Origin: Gammaproteobacteria bacterium UBA7803
Lineage (GTDB): Bacteria > Pseudomonadota > Gammaproteobacteria > Pseudomonadales > Azotimanducaceae
Length of the DNA stretch: 44,024 bases
Direction of reading: 5' to 3'
NCBI GenBank assembly: GCA_002480525.1
Contig: DLCH01000002.1
Span: forward strand, 1 to 44,024
A program made the position numbers and the translations under genes. A model generated the notes under the pieces. That model was not told where the DNA came from. It was given only the letters and a program-made list of their open reading frames with translations, and made no database searches. Shown here one piece after another: positions 24,926-33,514 of this stretch (positions are counted from its first letter, which is position 1; each line of letters opens with the position of its first letter).

Positions 24926-27028
24926 ATGGAAAATCCCCGCCCCGGAACCGACGCCGCCGCCGACATCGACCGCGCCGCCCTGACCCGGCTGGTCGAGCGC
25001 TTCCGCCGGCAGCATGCGCTGCGCCTGCGCCGGACGGCGAGCCGGCTGATGGGGCGCCAGCGCCGGGCGCTGGAAGCCCTGCCGATGCTCTATCACCGCA
25101 ACCACCCGGCGCTGCCGGGCTACGTCGGCCCCGACGTGCCGGCGGGCATCTCCGGCTTCACGCCGAGGCCCGACGACCTGGTGGCGATCAAGCGGGTCGC
25201 CCGCAGCTACGACGAGCCCCGGCTCACACCCCGCCAGTCGGACCTGCAGGCCATTTTCATCATGGGCAGCGGCGGCACGGTCGGCCACGGCAGCGCCAGC
25301 GACATCGACCTGTGGGTGTGCTGCGACACCCTGCTGCATTCGGCCCTCTGGCCCAAGGTCCGCATGATCGACCAGTGGGCCGGAGAGCTCGGGCTGGAGC
25401 TGCACACCTTTCTGGTGGACCCGGACGTGCTGCGGGTCCGCCAGCGGCTGCCGGGGACGCGCATTCCGACCCTGGTGCTGGACGAGTTCTACCGCAGCGG
25501 CGCCCTGATGGCCGGCCGCCACCCCTTGTGGTGGCTGATCGCCGCGGAGGACCCGGAGACTTACCAGTCCGTCGCCGAACGCCTGCTGCGGCGGCGCTTC
25601 GTCACGCCGGAGGCGGTGGTCGACTTCGGTCCGGTGCCGGCGTTCCCGGCCGAGGAGCTGGCCCAGGCGGCCATCACCGAGCTCGACCGCGCGCTGACGA
25701 CGCCCCACAAGTCGCTGCTCAAGCTCAAGCTGATGGAGGCCTACGCCCGGGCGCCCGAACTCGGCACGGTGTCCGGCGCGTACAAGGCGCGCATGCACGC
25801 CGGCGAGACCGATCCGCTGCGCCTCGACCCCTACCTGCTGCTCTACGAGCACGTGCGCCGCTACCTCGACGCCTCCGGCCGGGGCGACCAGATCCCGTTC
25901 GTGCGCCGTCTGCTGATGGGCAAGACCGCCGAGAACGCCCGGGTGCCCCACCTGGCCAGCGCCGCCACCCAGACCGAGAGCGCGCTGCTGCAGCGCTTTC
26001 TGGGCTGGGGCTTCGGCGCCGACGACGTCGCCCGGTTCCGCGAGTTGGAAGACTGGACGATGGCGGAGCGCCAGAGCGAGCACCGGCGCATCATGACCGC
26101 CCTGGAAGACGGCCTCGCCCTGGTGGAAAACCTCGTCGACGGCGCCACCGGAGCGCCGCCGCCGGATCCCCTGCTGGGGCCGGGCGACGGGCACCAGCTC
26201 CACTGGATGAACGAGACCCGGCTGCGGCACCTGCAGTTCGCCATGTCCCGGCTGCGGGACCGCGGCCCTGCGGCGATACCGACGCTGCACCCGGCTCTGG
26301 TCGGCCGGCGTCGTCTGGTGCCGCTGACCCTGGACTGGGACGCATCCGGCTGGCACGCCCGGGAAGGCGGGGACACCGTGATGAGCCGGCCACGGGCCGT
26401 TGAGATCGCCGTCTGGGCGGAGCTGAACGGCGCCACCCTGCGGCCCCAGCGCGCCGACGCGACCGTCACCCGCGACCTCGCCCAGATTCTGCAGGGTTTC
26501 CGCGGCCCCCACCGCAGGCACTACGCCTTCCTCAATGCCGAACCCGGCGAGGCGGAGACCGTCGGCGACGACAGCGGCCTGACCATCCGGCCGGACCCGC
26601 TGCGCTACGTGGGTTACCAGCACCTCACCCTGAGTACCCTGGACGTCGTGTCCCGGGGCGACGACGGCCACTGGCGCGCGGACCACGCCCGCGCCGACGA
26701 CCTGCCGCTGCTGCTGGCGCGCATGCTCGCGCGGCCACCGTCATCGGTGGCCTGGCAGGTGATCGGCAGTCAGTCGCGGTTCGTCATGGCGCACCGCCTG
26801 GAACAGCTCCACGAGCTGGCGGCCGGCATTCTCGACGCGCCCGGCGCGGTATTCGTGCTGCCTCTCGGCAGGGGCATGATCACCATCCGGCGGCGGGGTG
26901 ACGAGGCCGATGTCCGCCGGCACCCCGACATCGCGGCGCTGCGCCGCTACATCCGGGACACCGGCTGCGCCACCCTCGGCTTCGACCCCACCAACCATCA
27001 CCTGAAGAACCTGCTGCACGCGGGCTGA
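24926..27028 (+). CDS. cyaA: Class I adenylate cyclase, short form
   Basis: The 700-residue protein resembles E. coli CyaA through its catalytic half: LLYHxNHP-like MLYHRNHPALPGYVGPDVPAGI (55-76), then the nucleotidyltransferase motif FIMGSGGTVGHGSASDIDLWVCC (111-133) with Asp126 and Asp128 as metal ligands, and VLDEFYRSGALMAGRHPLWW. It makes cAMP from ATP. E. coli CyaA is 848 residues; this protein is about 150 shorter, with the loss in the C-terminal regulatory half, where the histidine-phosphorylation region is hard to align. Regulation by the sugar phosphotransferase system may therefore differ. It follows argH, as in Pseudomonas. Confidence 0.9.
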   Translation: MENPRPGTDAAADIDRAALTRLVERFRRQHALRLRRTASRLMGRQRRALEALPMLYHRNHPALPGYVGPDVPAGISGFTPRPDDLVAIKRVARSYDEPRLTPRQSDLQAIFIMGSGGTVGHGSASDIDLWVCCDTLLHSALWPKVRMIDQWAGELGLELHTFLVDPDVLRVRQRLPGTRIPTLVLDEFYRSGALMAGRHPLWWLIAAEDPETYQSVAERLLRRRFVTPEAVVDFGPVPAFPAEELAQAAITELDRALTTPHKSLLKLKLMEAYARAPELGTVSGAYKARMHAGETDPLRLDPYLLLYEHVRRYLDASGRGDQIPFVRRLLMGKTAENARVPHLASAATQTESALLQRFLGWGFGADDVARFRELEDWTMAERQSEHRRIMTALEDGLALVENLVDGATGAPPPDPLLGPGDGHQLHWMNETRLRHLQFAMSRLRDRGPAAIPTLHPALVGRRRLVPLTLDWDASGWHAREGGDTVMSRPRAVEIAVWAELNGATLRPQRADATVTRDLAQILQGFRGPHRRHYAFLNAEPGEAETVGDDSGLTIRPDPLRYVGYQHLTLSTLDVVSRGDDGHWRADHARADDLPLLLARMLARPPSSVAWQVIGSQSRFVMAHRLEQLHELAAGILDAPGAVFVLPLGRGMITIRRRGDEADVRRHPDIAALRRYIRDTGCATLGFDPTNHHLKNLLHAG

Positions 27029-27106
27029 CGGCCGCGTTCCGGGACGCGGGCAGCCCGCCCGGGCATGACGGCAGCGGGCCCCGTGGGGGCACCGGTGCGC
27101 AATGTG

Positions 27107-27112
27107 TATACT
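27107..27112 (+). promoter_or_regulatory. -10 candidate for lptM-lysA-dapF
   Basis: TATACT lies 29 bases before the lptM ATG, a usual distance for a -10 element. The -35 region is not recognisable. Confidence 0.4.
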
Positions 27113-27141
27113 GCGCAGTTTCCTGTCCGGGGGCGCTGTTC

Positions 27142-27273
27142 ATGCGCTGGCTGTTGCTGGGCTTCATCGTCGCACTGCAGGCCGCGAGCTGCGGTCAGAA
27201 GGGTCCGCTGTACCTGCCCGACGAACCACAGGCTCGAACGGGCGGTCCGGTGGCGACCGCCGGGGCGGCCTGA
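27142..27273 (+). CDS. lptM: LptM (YifL) LPS-assembly lipoprotein
   Basis: A 43-residue lipoprotein that begins MRWLLLGFIVALQAASCGQK. The signal peptide is followed by lipidated Cys17 and the family hallmark CGQKGPLYLP. In E. coli LptM binds the LptD/LptE translocon and helps LptD oxidative maturation. The remaining 20 residues are polar and variable. The GGGGGCG run upstream of the ATG could serve as a ribosome-binding site. It is one base from the lysA GTG. The order lptM-lysA-dapF is known from Pseudomonas (lppL) and other gammaproteobacteria. Confidence 0.9.
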   Translation: MRWLLLGFIVALQAASCGQKGPLYLPDEPQARTGGPVATAGAA

Positions 27274-27274
27274 C

Positions 27275-28594
27275 GTGCAGGCTTTTCCGAGAATCGACGG
27301 CGTGCTCCACGCCGACGGCGTGCCGCTCACCGCCATCGCCGAGCGGGTGGGCACGCCCGTCTACGTCTACTCGCGAAGGTACATCGAGAGCCGCTACCGG
27401 GATCTGACCGAGGCGCTCGCGCCCCGCGGCGCCGACGTCTGCTACGCGGTGAAGGCCAACGCCAACCTGGCGGTGCTGCGCTGCCTGGCCGAGCTCGGCG
27501 CCGGCTTCGACATCGTCTCCGGCGGCGAGCTGGAACGGGTCGTGGCCGCCGGTGGCCGTCCCGACCGGGTGATCTTCTCGGGCGTGGGCAAGCGCGACGA
27601 CGAGATCGACCTGGCGCTGAAGCTGGGCATCCGCTGCTTCAACGTCGAGAGCGCCGCGGAGCTGGAACGGCTGTCGGCCCGGGCGGCCCTGCACCAGCGG
27701 GTGGCGCCGGTGTCCCTGCGGGTCAATCCCGACGTCGACCCGCGCACTCACCCGTACATCTCCACCGGCCTGAAGCACAGCAAGTTCGGCGTGCCCCTGG
27801 CGACGGCCCGCGACCTGTACCGCCGCATCGCCGACGACCCCAACCTGCGGGCGGTCGGCGTCGACTGCCACATCGGCTCCCAGGTCATGAGCATCGAACC
27901 GCTGCTGGAAGCGCTCACCAGCCTGCTCGCCCTGGTCGACACGCTGGCCCGGGACGGCATCGAGCTGGACCACGTGGACGTGGGCGGCGGCCTGGGCGTC
28001 AACTATCAGCGCGGCAGCCGCGGCGAGAACGACGATCCGGACCTGGACGGTTTCGACGTCGAGGCCTACGGCAGCGCCCTGGCTCAGGCCATGTCCGGCC
28101 GCCGCGAGCGGCTGATCCTCGAGCCCGGCCGTTACCTGGTCGCCAACGGCGGGGTGCTGCTCACCCGGCTGGAGTACCTGAAGCCCGCCAGCGATGCCGA
28201 GGCCCCCGGATTCGCCGTGGTCGACGCGGCCATGAACGACCTGATCCGGCCCGCCCTGTACCAGGCCCATCACGAGGTGCGGCCGGTGGTGGCCCGGGAG
28301 GACCTCCCCGTCCGGCGATGGAACGTGGTCGGGCCGGTGTGCGAGAGCGGCGACTTCCTGGCCAACGACCGCCAGCTCGCCCTGGAGGCCGGCGACCTGC
28401 TGGCGATCTGCAGCGCGGGCGCCTACGGCTTCGTCCAGAGCTCCAATTACAACGCCCGCTCGCGGCCGCCGGAAGTGCTGGTGGAAGGCGACACGTTCCG
28501 GGTCGTGCGGCGGCGGGAAACCGTCCGCGACCAGCTCGCCCTGGAGCTGCCCGAAGGCGCGGTGGCGGCGCTGCCGCCGCGGCAGGAGGCCTGA
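27275..28594 (+). CDS. lysA: Diaminopimelate decarboxylase
   Basis: The 439-residue PLP enzyme makes L-lysine from meso-diaminopimelate. The Schiff-base Lys60 lies in VCYAVKANANLAVL; HIGSQ (CHIGSQVMSIEPL), the glycine-rich GGGLGVNY, EPGRYLVANGG and the CESGDF cysteine, and the C-terminal GAYGFVQSSNYNARSRP are all present. The alanine-racemase-like barrel and C-terminal beta domain are complete. The GTG at 27275 immediately follows the lptM stop and fits the family length. It is followed by dapF one base after its stop, a tight lysine/cell-wall precursor operon. Confidence 0.97.
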   Translation: MQAFPRIDGVLHADGVPLTAIAERVGTPVYVYSRRYIESRYRDLTEALAPRGADVCYAVKANANLAVLRCLAELGAGFDIVSGGELERVVAAGGRPDRVIFSGVGKRDDEIDLALKLGIRCFNVESAAELERLSARAALHQRVAPVSLRVNPDVDPRTHPYISTGLKHSKFGVPLATARDLYRRIADDPNLRAVGVDCHIGSQVMSIEPLLEALTSLLALVDTLARDGIELDHVDVGGGLGVNYQRGSRGENDDPDLDGFDVEAYGSALAQAMSGRRERLILEPGRYLVANGGVLLTRLEYLKPASDAEAPGFAVVDAAMNDLIRPALYQAHHEVRPVVAREDLPVRRWNVVGPVCESGDFLANDRQLALEAGDLLAICSAGAYGFVQSSNYNARSRPPEVLVEGDTFRVVRRRETVRDQLALELPEGAVAALPPRQEA

Positions 28595-28595
28595 A

Positions 28596-29489
28596 GTGCG
28601 TCTCGACTTCGCCAAGATGCACGGCCTGGGCAACGACTTCATGGTGCTGGACCTGGTGACCCAGCAGTTCCAGGTCAGCGAGACCCAGGTGCAGGCCTGG
28701 TCCGACCGGCGCACCGGCGTCGGCTTCGACCAGCTCCTGCTGGTGGAGCCGCCGGCCGAGCCGGAAGCGGACTTCCGCTACCGAATCTTCAATGCCGACG
28801 GCAGCGAGGTGGAGCAGTGCGGTAACGGCGCCCGCTGCGTCGCCTGGTACGTCGCCTGGCGCCGGCTGAGCCCCAAGCCCGAGCTGGTGCTGCAGACGTC
28901 GGGCGGGCCCATCGTGACCCGCCTCGTCGGCGCCCTGCCGGACAGCGGCGGCGCGCCGACCGAAGGCACCGTGGAAGTCGACATGGGGGCGCCGCGCACC
29001 GAGCCGGAAGCCATTCCTTTCGACCCGGCCGGCCTGGGCTCCGGCAATTCCGCACGGCCGACCGGCGAGCCGGCGACCTGGACCTTCGAGCTGGACGGCA
29101 CGCCGGTCACCGTCACCACGGTATCCATGGGCAACCCTCACGCGGTGCTGTTCGTGGACAGCATCGCCACGGCCCACGTGGCGGAACTCGGCGCCGCCCT
29201 GGTACGGCACCCGCTGTTCCCCGAAGGCGCCAACATCGGCTTCTGCGAGGTCGTCGACCGGGGCTTCCTGCGCCTGCGGGTGTTCGAGCGCGGCGTCGGC
29301 GAGACCCGGGCCTGCGGCACCGGCGCCTGCGCCGCGGCGGTGGCCGCACGGCTGCTCGAGCGGGTGGGCGAGCGGGTCAAGGTGTCGCTGCCCGGGGGCA
29401 AGGTGCGTATCGCCTGGCAGGGCCCCGGAGCCACCGTTAGAATGACCGGGCCGGCGACGCTGGTGTTCGAAGGACGTATCCATGCGTGA
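28596..29489 (+). CDS. dapF: Diaminopimelate epimerase
   Basis: The 297-residue enzyme interconverts LL- and meso-diaminopimelate. The two active-site cysteines are Cys75 (EQCGNGARC) and Cys240 (RACGTGACAAAV). KMHGLGNDFMVLD, GFDQLL, FNADGSE and VSMGNPHAV are conserved. It is about 23 residues longer than E. coli DapF (274), the excess lying between residues about 112 and 165 (the SGGAPTEGT and GLGSGNSARPTG stretches), in a surface loop region. The GTG at 28596 has GGAGG upstream. It overlaps the next gene by 8 bases. Confidence 0.97.
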   Translation: MRLDFAKMHGLGNDFMVLDLVTQQFQVSETQVQAWSDRRTGVGFDQLLLVEPPAEPEADFRYRIFNADGSEVEQCGNGARCVAWYVAWRRLSPKPELVLQTSGGPIVTRLVGALPDSGGAPTEGTVEVDMGAPRTEPEAIPFDPAGLGSGNSARPTGEPATWTFELDGTPVTVTTVSMGNPHAVLFVDSIATAHVAELGAALVRHPLFPEGANIGFCEVVDRGFLRLRVFERGVGETRACGTGACAAAVAARLLERVGERVKVSLPGGKVRIAWQGPGATVRMTGPATLVFEGRIHA

Positions 29490-30213
29490 CCCCGGAATCG
29501 ACGACATGAATCCAGCGGACGACGACCGCACCCCGGTCAGCGAAGAGCAGGTGATCGTGTACCTGCGCAACCATCCCGACTTCTTCCAGCAGCATCCGCA
29601 CCTGCTCTCGGAGCTGCATCTGCGTCACGAATCCGGCGGCGCCATCTCCCTGGTGGAGCGCCAGGTGGCGATCCTGCGGGAGCGCAACATGATCATGCGG
29701 CGGCGCATGAACGAGCTCATGCAGACCGCCAAGCAGAACGACGAGCTGTTCGCCAAGACGCGCACCCTCACCCTGGAGCTGCTGCGGGTGGATAGCTGGC
29801 ACGAGCTGAACGAGGTGCTGGCGACCTACGTGCTGACGGACTTCCACGCCGACTTCGTCTGCTGCCACCTCGCCGGCATGCCGGTGGCCGGGCGCCCGGG
29901 CTCGGGCAAGCCGGCCTCCCTGGACCACATCGTCAGCCACGCCGGCCCGCCGCTCCCCCACGAGCGCTTCGTGCGCGGCGCCTACCCGATCTGCACCACG
30001 CTGCGCGTCGAGGAGCTGGCGGACCTGTTTCCCAGCGTGTCCCACGACGCAGCGGGCAGCGCCGTGCTGGCGCCGCTGGTGCTGGATGCGCCGGGCGGCT
30101 GCCTGGCCATCGGCAGCCGCGACCCCCAGGGTTTCACGCCCGACATGGACACGCTGTTCGTCACCTACATCGCCGAGGTGCTGAGCCAGGTGGTCCAGCG
30201 CCTCGCCCCCTGA
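29482..30213 (+). CDS. DUF484 family protein
   Basis: A 243-residue cytoplasmic protein of the DUF484 family. The N-terminal signature VIVYLRNHPDFFQQHPHLLSEL (about 25-46) and GAISLVERQVAILRERN are followed by a helical coiled segment and a GAF-like domain (about 95-243; LDAPGGCLAIGSRDPQGFTPDMDTLFVTYI). Its function is unknown. It is constantly found between dapF and xerC in gammaproteobacteria, here too, overlapping dapF by 8 bases and xerC by one. The GAF-like part suggests small-molecule sensing, but no ligand residues can be assigned. Confidence 0.92.
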   Translation: MRDPGIDDMNPADDDRTPVSEEQVIVYLRNHPDFFQQHPHLLSELHLRHESGGAISLVERQVAILRERNMIMRRRMNELMQTAKQNDELFAKTRTLTLELLRVDSWHELNEVLATYVLTDFHADFVCCHLAGMPVAGRPGSGKPASLDHIVSHAGPPLPHERFVRGAYPICTTLRVEELADLFPSVSHDAAGSAVLAPLVLDAPGGCLAIGSRDPQGFTPDMDTLFVTYIAEVLSQVVQRLAP

Positions 30214-31100
30214 TGGACGAACTGCTGGCGCGCTTCCTCCGCCACCTCGAGGTGGAGCGGCGCTATTCCGGCCACACCCTGGCCGCCTACCGACGGGATC
30301 TGACGCGTTTCGCCGCCGAGGTCGACGTGCCCTGGGACCGGGTGCGCAGCCACCACGTCACCGCGCACGTGGCGCGCCTGCACGGCCGCGGCCTCAAGCC
30401 CCGCAGCATCCAGCGCGCCCTGTCGAGCCTGCGCAGCCTGTACCGCTATCTGCAGCGGCAGCGGCTGGTGACGGATGATCCGACGGTGGGCACCCGGGGC
30501 CCGAAATCCCGCCAGCGGCTGCCCGGCGCCCTCGACACCGACCAGGCCGCGCGCCTGCTCGACTTCGACCCCGAATCCAGGGAGGACCTGCGCGACCGCG
30601 CCATGGCGGAGCTGCTCTACGGCAGCGGCCTGCGGCTGTCCGAGCTGACCGGCGCCAACGTCGAAGACCTCGACCTCGCCGACGGTTTCATGCTGGTGCG
30701 CGGCAAGGGCGGCAAGACCCGCCAGGTGCCCCTGGGCCGCCATTGCGTCGCCGCGCTGGAGGCCTGGCTCGCCCGGCGCGACGACCTGCCGCCGGCAGAC
30801 GGCTCACCCCAGCCGCTGTTCACGGGCCGGGGCGCCAGCCGGATCTCTCCCCGCACGGTGCAGATGCGGCTCAAAGGTCTCGCCGCCCGGCAGCTCGGCA
30901 GCGGCGAGCTGCACCCCCACATGCTGCGCCACAGCTTCGCCAGCCACCTGCTGGAATCGTCCAGCGACCTGCGCGCGGTGCAGGAACTGCTGGGCCACGC
31001 GGACATCTCCACCACCCAGATCTACACCCACCTGGACTTTCAGCACCTGGCCCGGGTCTACGACGCGGCCCACCCGCGCTCGAAGCGTCAGGAAGACTGA
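30213..31100 (+). CDS. xerC: Tyrosine recombinase XerC
   Basis: The 295-residue recombinase acts with XerD at dif to resolve chromosome dimers. The N-terminal SAM-like core-binding domain (1-90) includes FLRHLEVERRYSGHTLAAYRRDL. The catalytic domain has Arg in YGSGLRLSELTG, Lys in RGKGGKTRQVPL, HPHMLRHSFASHLLE (His and Arg), GHADISTTQIYTH with the nucleophile Tyr271. All pentad residues are present. It is encoded in the dapF-DUF484-xerC-yigB string, so this is the housekeeping enzyme rather than an integrase of a mobile element. Confidence 0.96.
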   Translation: MDELLARFLRHLEVERRYSGHTLAAYRRDLTRFAAEVDVPWDRVRSHHVTAHVARLHGRGLKPRSIQRALSSLRSLYRYLQRQRLVTDDPTVGTRGPKSRQRLPGALDTDQAARLLDFDPESREDLRDRAMAELLYGSGLRLSELTGANVEDLDLADGFMLVRGKGGKTRQVPLGRHCVAALEAWLARRDDLPPADGSPQPLFTGRGASRISPRTVQMRLKGLAARQLGSGELHPHMLRHSFASHLLESSSDLRAVQELLGHADISTTQIYTHLDFQHLARVYDAAHPRSKRQED

Positions 31101-31810
31101 TGGCGGACATCAAGCTCGTCACCTTCGACCTGGACAACACCCTGTGGAACGTGGAGACGGTGCTGCGCAACGCCGAGGCGCGCATGCGCGCCTGGCTCGA
31201 CGAGCGCATTCCGGGCTTTCAGACGCGCTTTCCCATGGAAGTCATGGCGGAGCTGCGCAACGCGGTGCTGGAGGAGAACCCGTCACTGCGCCACGACCTG
31301 TCGGCGCTGCGCGAGGAGATTCTCTTCCGGGCCATCGCCCGGGCGGAGTTCAGCCGCCGCGACGCCCGCACCCTGGCCCGCGAGGCGTTCCACATCTTCC
31401 TCGACGCCCGTCACGAGGTGGAGTTCTACGAGGGCGCCATCGAGACCCTGGAGCGGCTCTCCCGGGACTACGTGCTGGGCGCGCTCACCAACGGCAACGC
31501 GGACATCCGCCGCCTGTCCATCGACCGCTTCTTCGCCTTCGGCTACTCGGCGGCCTCGGTGGGCGTCGGCAAGCCGGCGCCGGACATGTTTCATGCAGCG
31601 CTGGCCCACGCCGCCGCCCATCCCGGCGAGGCGGTCCACGTCGGCGACCATCTCCACGACGACGTGGCGGGCGCGGCCGACGTCGGCATGCACACCATCT
31701 GGGTGAACCACGACGAGCTGGAACTGCCGGCCGACGTCGTCAAACCCAGTCAGATCGTGCACCAGCTCGTCGACGTGCCCGAGCGCGTTCGGTTGCTGCG
31801 CGACGACTGA
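31100..31810 (+). CDS. HAD-family phosphatase (YigB-like)
   Basis: A 236-residue haloacid dehalogenase-type hydrolase. Motif I is TFDLDNTLW (nucleophile Asp9 and Asp11), motif II LTNGN, motif III GVGKPAPDMF (Lys) and motif IV HVGDHLHDDVAGA. A helical cap lies between motifs I and II. E. coli YigB in the same position dephosphorylates the riboflavin precursor 5-amino-6-(5-phospho-D-ribitylamino)uracil; the same role is likely here but not proven by sequence. It overlaps the xerC stop by one base (TGATG), so it is translated with it. It ends the plus-strand run that began at argH. Confidence 0.9.
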   Translation: MADIKLVTFDLDNTLWNVETVLRNAEARMRAWLDERIPGFQTRFPMEVMAELRNAVLEENPSLRHDLSALREEILFRAIARAEFSRRDARTLAREAFHIFLDARHEVEFYEGAIETLERLSRDYVLGALTNGNADIRRLSIDRFFAFGYSAASVGVGKPAPDMFHAALAHAAAHPGEAVHVGDHLHDDVAGAADVGMHTIWVNHDELELPADVVKPSQIVHQLVDVPERVRLLRDD

Positions 31811-31939
31811 GTTGGTACTGCAGGGGCGCCCGTTCGGCTGGCCCCGCGTGTTCGGGGGGCTGGGGTTTCGTTCCCGGACCTCGCTCAGCCGCTCCGCGGT
31901 CGAGCGAGGGCAAGAAGTCTTTCCCGGGCCCGCGTCCCG

Positions 31940-31959
31940 CCCGGCGACACCCCGCCGGG
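31940..31959. terminator. Hairpin between convergent yigB-like gene and thrC
   Basis: CCCGGCG-ACACCC-CGCCGGG has a 7-base stem in the 176-base gap between convergent genes. A second, looser inverted repeat, CCTCGCTC/GAGCGAGG, is at 31879-31909. Neither has a U tract. Nothing else is seen in the gap. Confidence 0.35.
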
Positions 31960-31986
31960 TTATCCCCTCTTCATACCACGCAAGCG

Positions 31987-33357
31987 CTAACGAACCCGCG
32001 CATGGGCGGCGATGAAGTCTTTGACCGCGTCCAGCGTCGCCGGAATCTCGGTACGACGCGACTCGAGACCGCGCAGCCCCTCGAGCCGGGGATGGCGCGC
32101 GACCGCCGAACCCACGGCCTTGTCGACGGACTCGGGAAACTTGGCCGGATGCGCCGTGGCGAGGCAGATCACCGGCCCGTCGGTGGGAAAGCGCTCTGCG
32201 GCGGCGATGCCGACGGCCGTGTGGGGATCGGCCACGTAACCGTAGGCATCGTAGAGGCGACGGATGGTCGCCAGGGTGTCTTCGACGTCGACCGCCGTGG
32301 CGAAGAAGTCGTCCGTGCCCGGAGCGGCATCGAGCACCGCACGCCCCGTGGTCGCGAAGTCCTGCATGAAGGCGCGCAGGCGCGCGCTGTCGCCGTTCAT
32401 GAGGTAGTAGAGATAGCGTTCGAAGTTGCTCGCCACCTGGATGTCCATCGCCGGCGTGACCGTGAACCGGACCTCGCCGCGCTGGTACTCGCCGGTGGCG
32501 AAGAATTTGGAGAGGATGTCGTTCTCGTTGGTCGCCAGCACCAGCCTGGCGATGGGGAAGCCCATGCGCTTGGCCAGATACCCCGCGAACACGTTGCCGA
32601 AGTTGCCCGTCGGCACGCAGAAGGTCACCGGGGCTTCGCCGCCGCGCTTCAGGCTCGCGTAGGCGTAGTAGACGATCTGGGCCAGCACCCGGGCCCAGTT
32701 CACCGAGTTCACCGCGCCCAGGTGGAAGCGCCCCTTGAAGTCCAGGTCGGCGAACAGGGTCTTCATCAGGGTCTGGCAGTCGTCGAAACTGCCGTCCACC
32801 GCTAGACAGTGCACGTTGGCGTCGGTGACCGTCGTCATCTGCAGTTCCTGCAGCGCGCTGACGCGGCCGTCCGGATACATGACGAAGATGTCCACCGCGT
32901 CCAGGCCGCGCACGCCGGCAATGGCCGCGCTGCCCGTGTCGCCGCTGGTCGCGGCCAGGATGTTCAGATGCTCGCCGCGACGGCTGAGCACGTAATCGAA
33001 CAGGCGTCCGAGGAGCTGCAGCGCCACGTCCTTGAAGGCCAGCGTGGGGCCGTGGAACAGTTCCAGCACCTCGACGTCGCCCACCGCCACCAGCGGCACC
33101 ACGTCATCGGCGTCGAAGGTGGCGTAGGCGTCGCGGATCAGCGTTTCCAGATCGTCCCGATCGATGTCGTCGACGAACAGGGGCAGCAGTTCCACGGCCA
33201 GGTCGACGAAGCCCAGATCCCGCCAGGCGTCCAGGCGATCACGGACGTCGGGAATCTCCGCCGGCAGCAGCAGGCCGCCGTCCGGGGCCAGGCCGGTGAC
33301 GACGGCGTCCTGAAAGGACATGGGCGGGGTCTGCCCCCGGGTGCTCACGTATTGCAT
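31987..33357 (-). CDS. thrC: Threonine synthase
   Basis: The 456-residue PLP enzyme converts O-phosphohomoserine to threonine. The N-terminus MQYVSTRGQTPPMSFQDAV is typical of the family. The PLP lysine is Lys109 in HGPTLAFKDVALQLLG; the phosphate-binding NILAATSGDTGSAAI and CVPTGNFGNVFAGYLAKRMG segments follow. It is the longer gammaproteobacterial form. I chose the ATG at 33357; one at 33372 would add five residues without similarity. A promoter with -35 ATGACG and -10 TACAAT lies upstream. hom, its usual partner in Pseudomonas, is not in the window. Confidence 0.96.
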   Translation of the reverse strand: MQYVSTRGQTPPMSFQDAVVTGLAPDGGLLLPAEIPDVRDRLDAWRDLGFVDLAVELLPLFVDDIDRDDLETLIRDAYATFDADDVVPLVAVGDVEVLELFHGPTLAFKDVALQLLGRLFDYVLSRRGEHLNILAATSGDTGSAAIAGVRGLDAVDIFVMYPDGRVSALQELQMTTVTDANVHCLAVDGSFDDCQTLMKTLFADLDFKGRFHLGAVNSVNWARVLAQIVYYAYASLKRGGEAPVTFCVPTGNFGNVFAGYLAKRMGFPIARLVLATNENDILSKFFATGEYQRGEVRFTVTPAMDIQVASNFERYLYYLMNGDSARLRAFMQDFATTGRAVLDAAPGTDDFFATAVDVEDTLATIRRLYDAYGYVADPHTAVGIAAAERFPTDGPVICLATAHPAKFPESVDKAVGSAVARHPRLEGLRGLESRRTEIPATLDAVKDFIAAHARVR

Positions 33358-33413
33358 GGCTGAACCTGGCACGGTGGGCGGGGCGGCGCGCCCCGCGGTC
33401 GCGGAAGCGCGGT

Positions 33414-33442
33414 ATTGTAGAGGGCCGCGCCGGGCGCGTCAT
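33414..33442 (-). promoter_or_regulatory. thrC promoter
   Basis: Reading the minus strand, ATGACG (33442-33437), 17 bases, then TACAAT (33419-33414): a good sigma-70 match. Transcription would start near 33407, about 50 bases before the thrC ATG. Confidence 0.6.
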
Positions 33443-33514
33443 CGACGCGGGCGGCGCCGGCGATGGCGGCCGCGTCGCCGCGGGCGCGGCGACGGTCCGG
33501 TCGAGGGCGTCGGC

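Noticed and set aside
30213..31100. Integrase of a mobile element
   Set aside because: The tyrosine recombinase lies in the conserved dapF-DUF484-xerC-yigB string and matches XerC; no att repeats or phage genes surround it.
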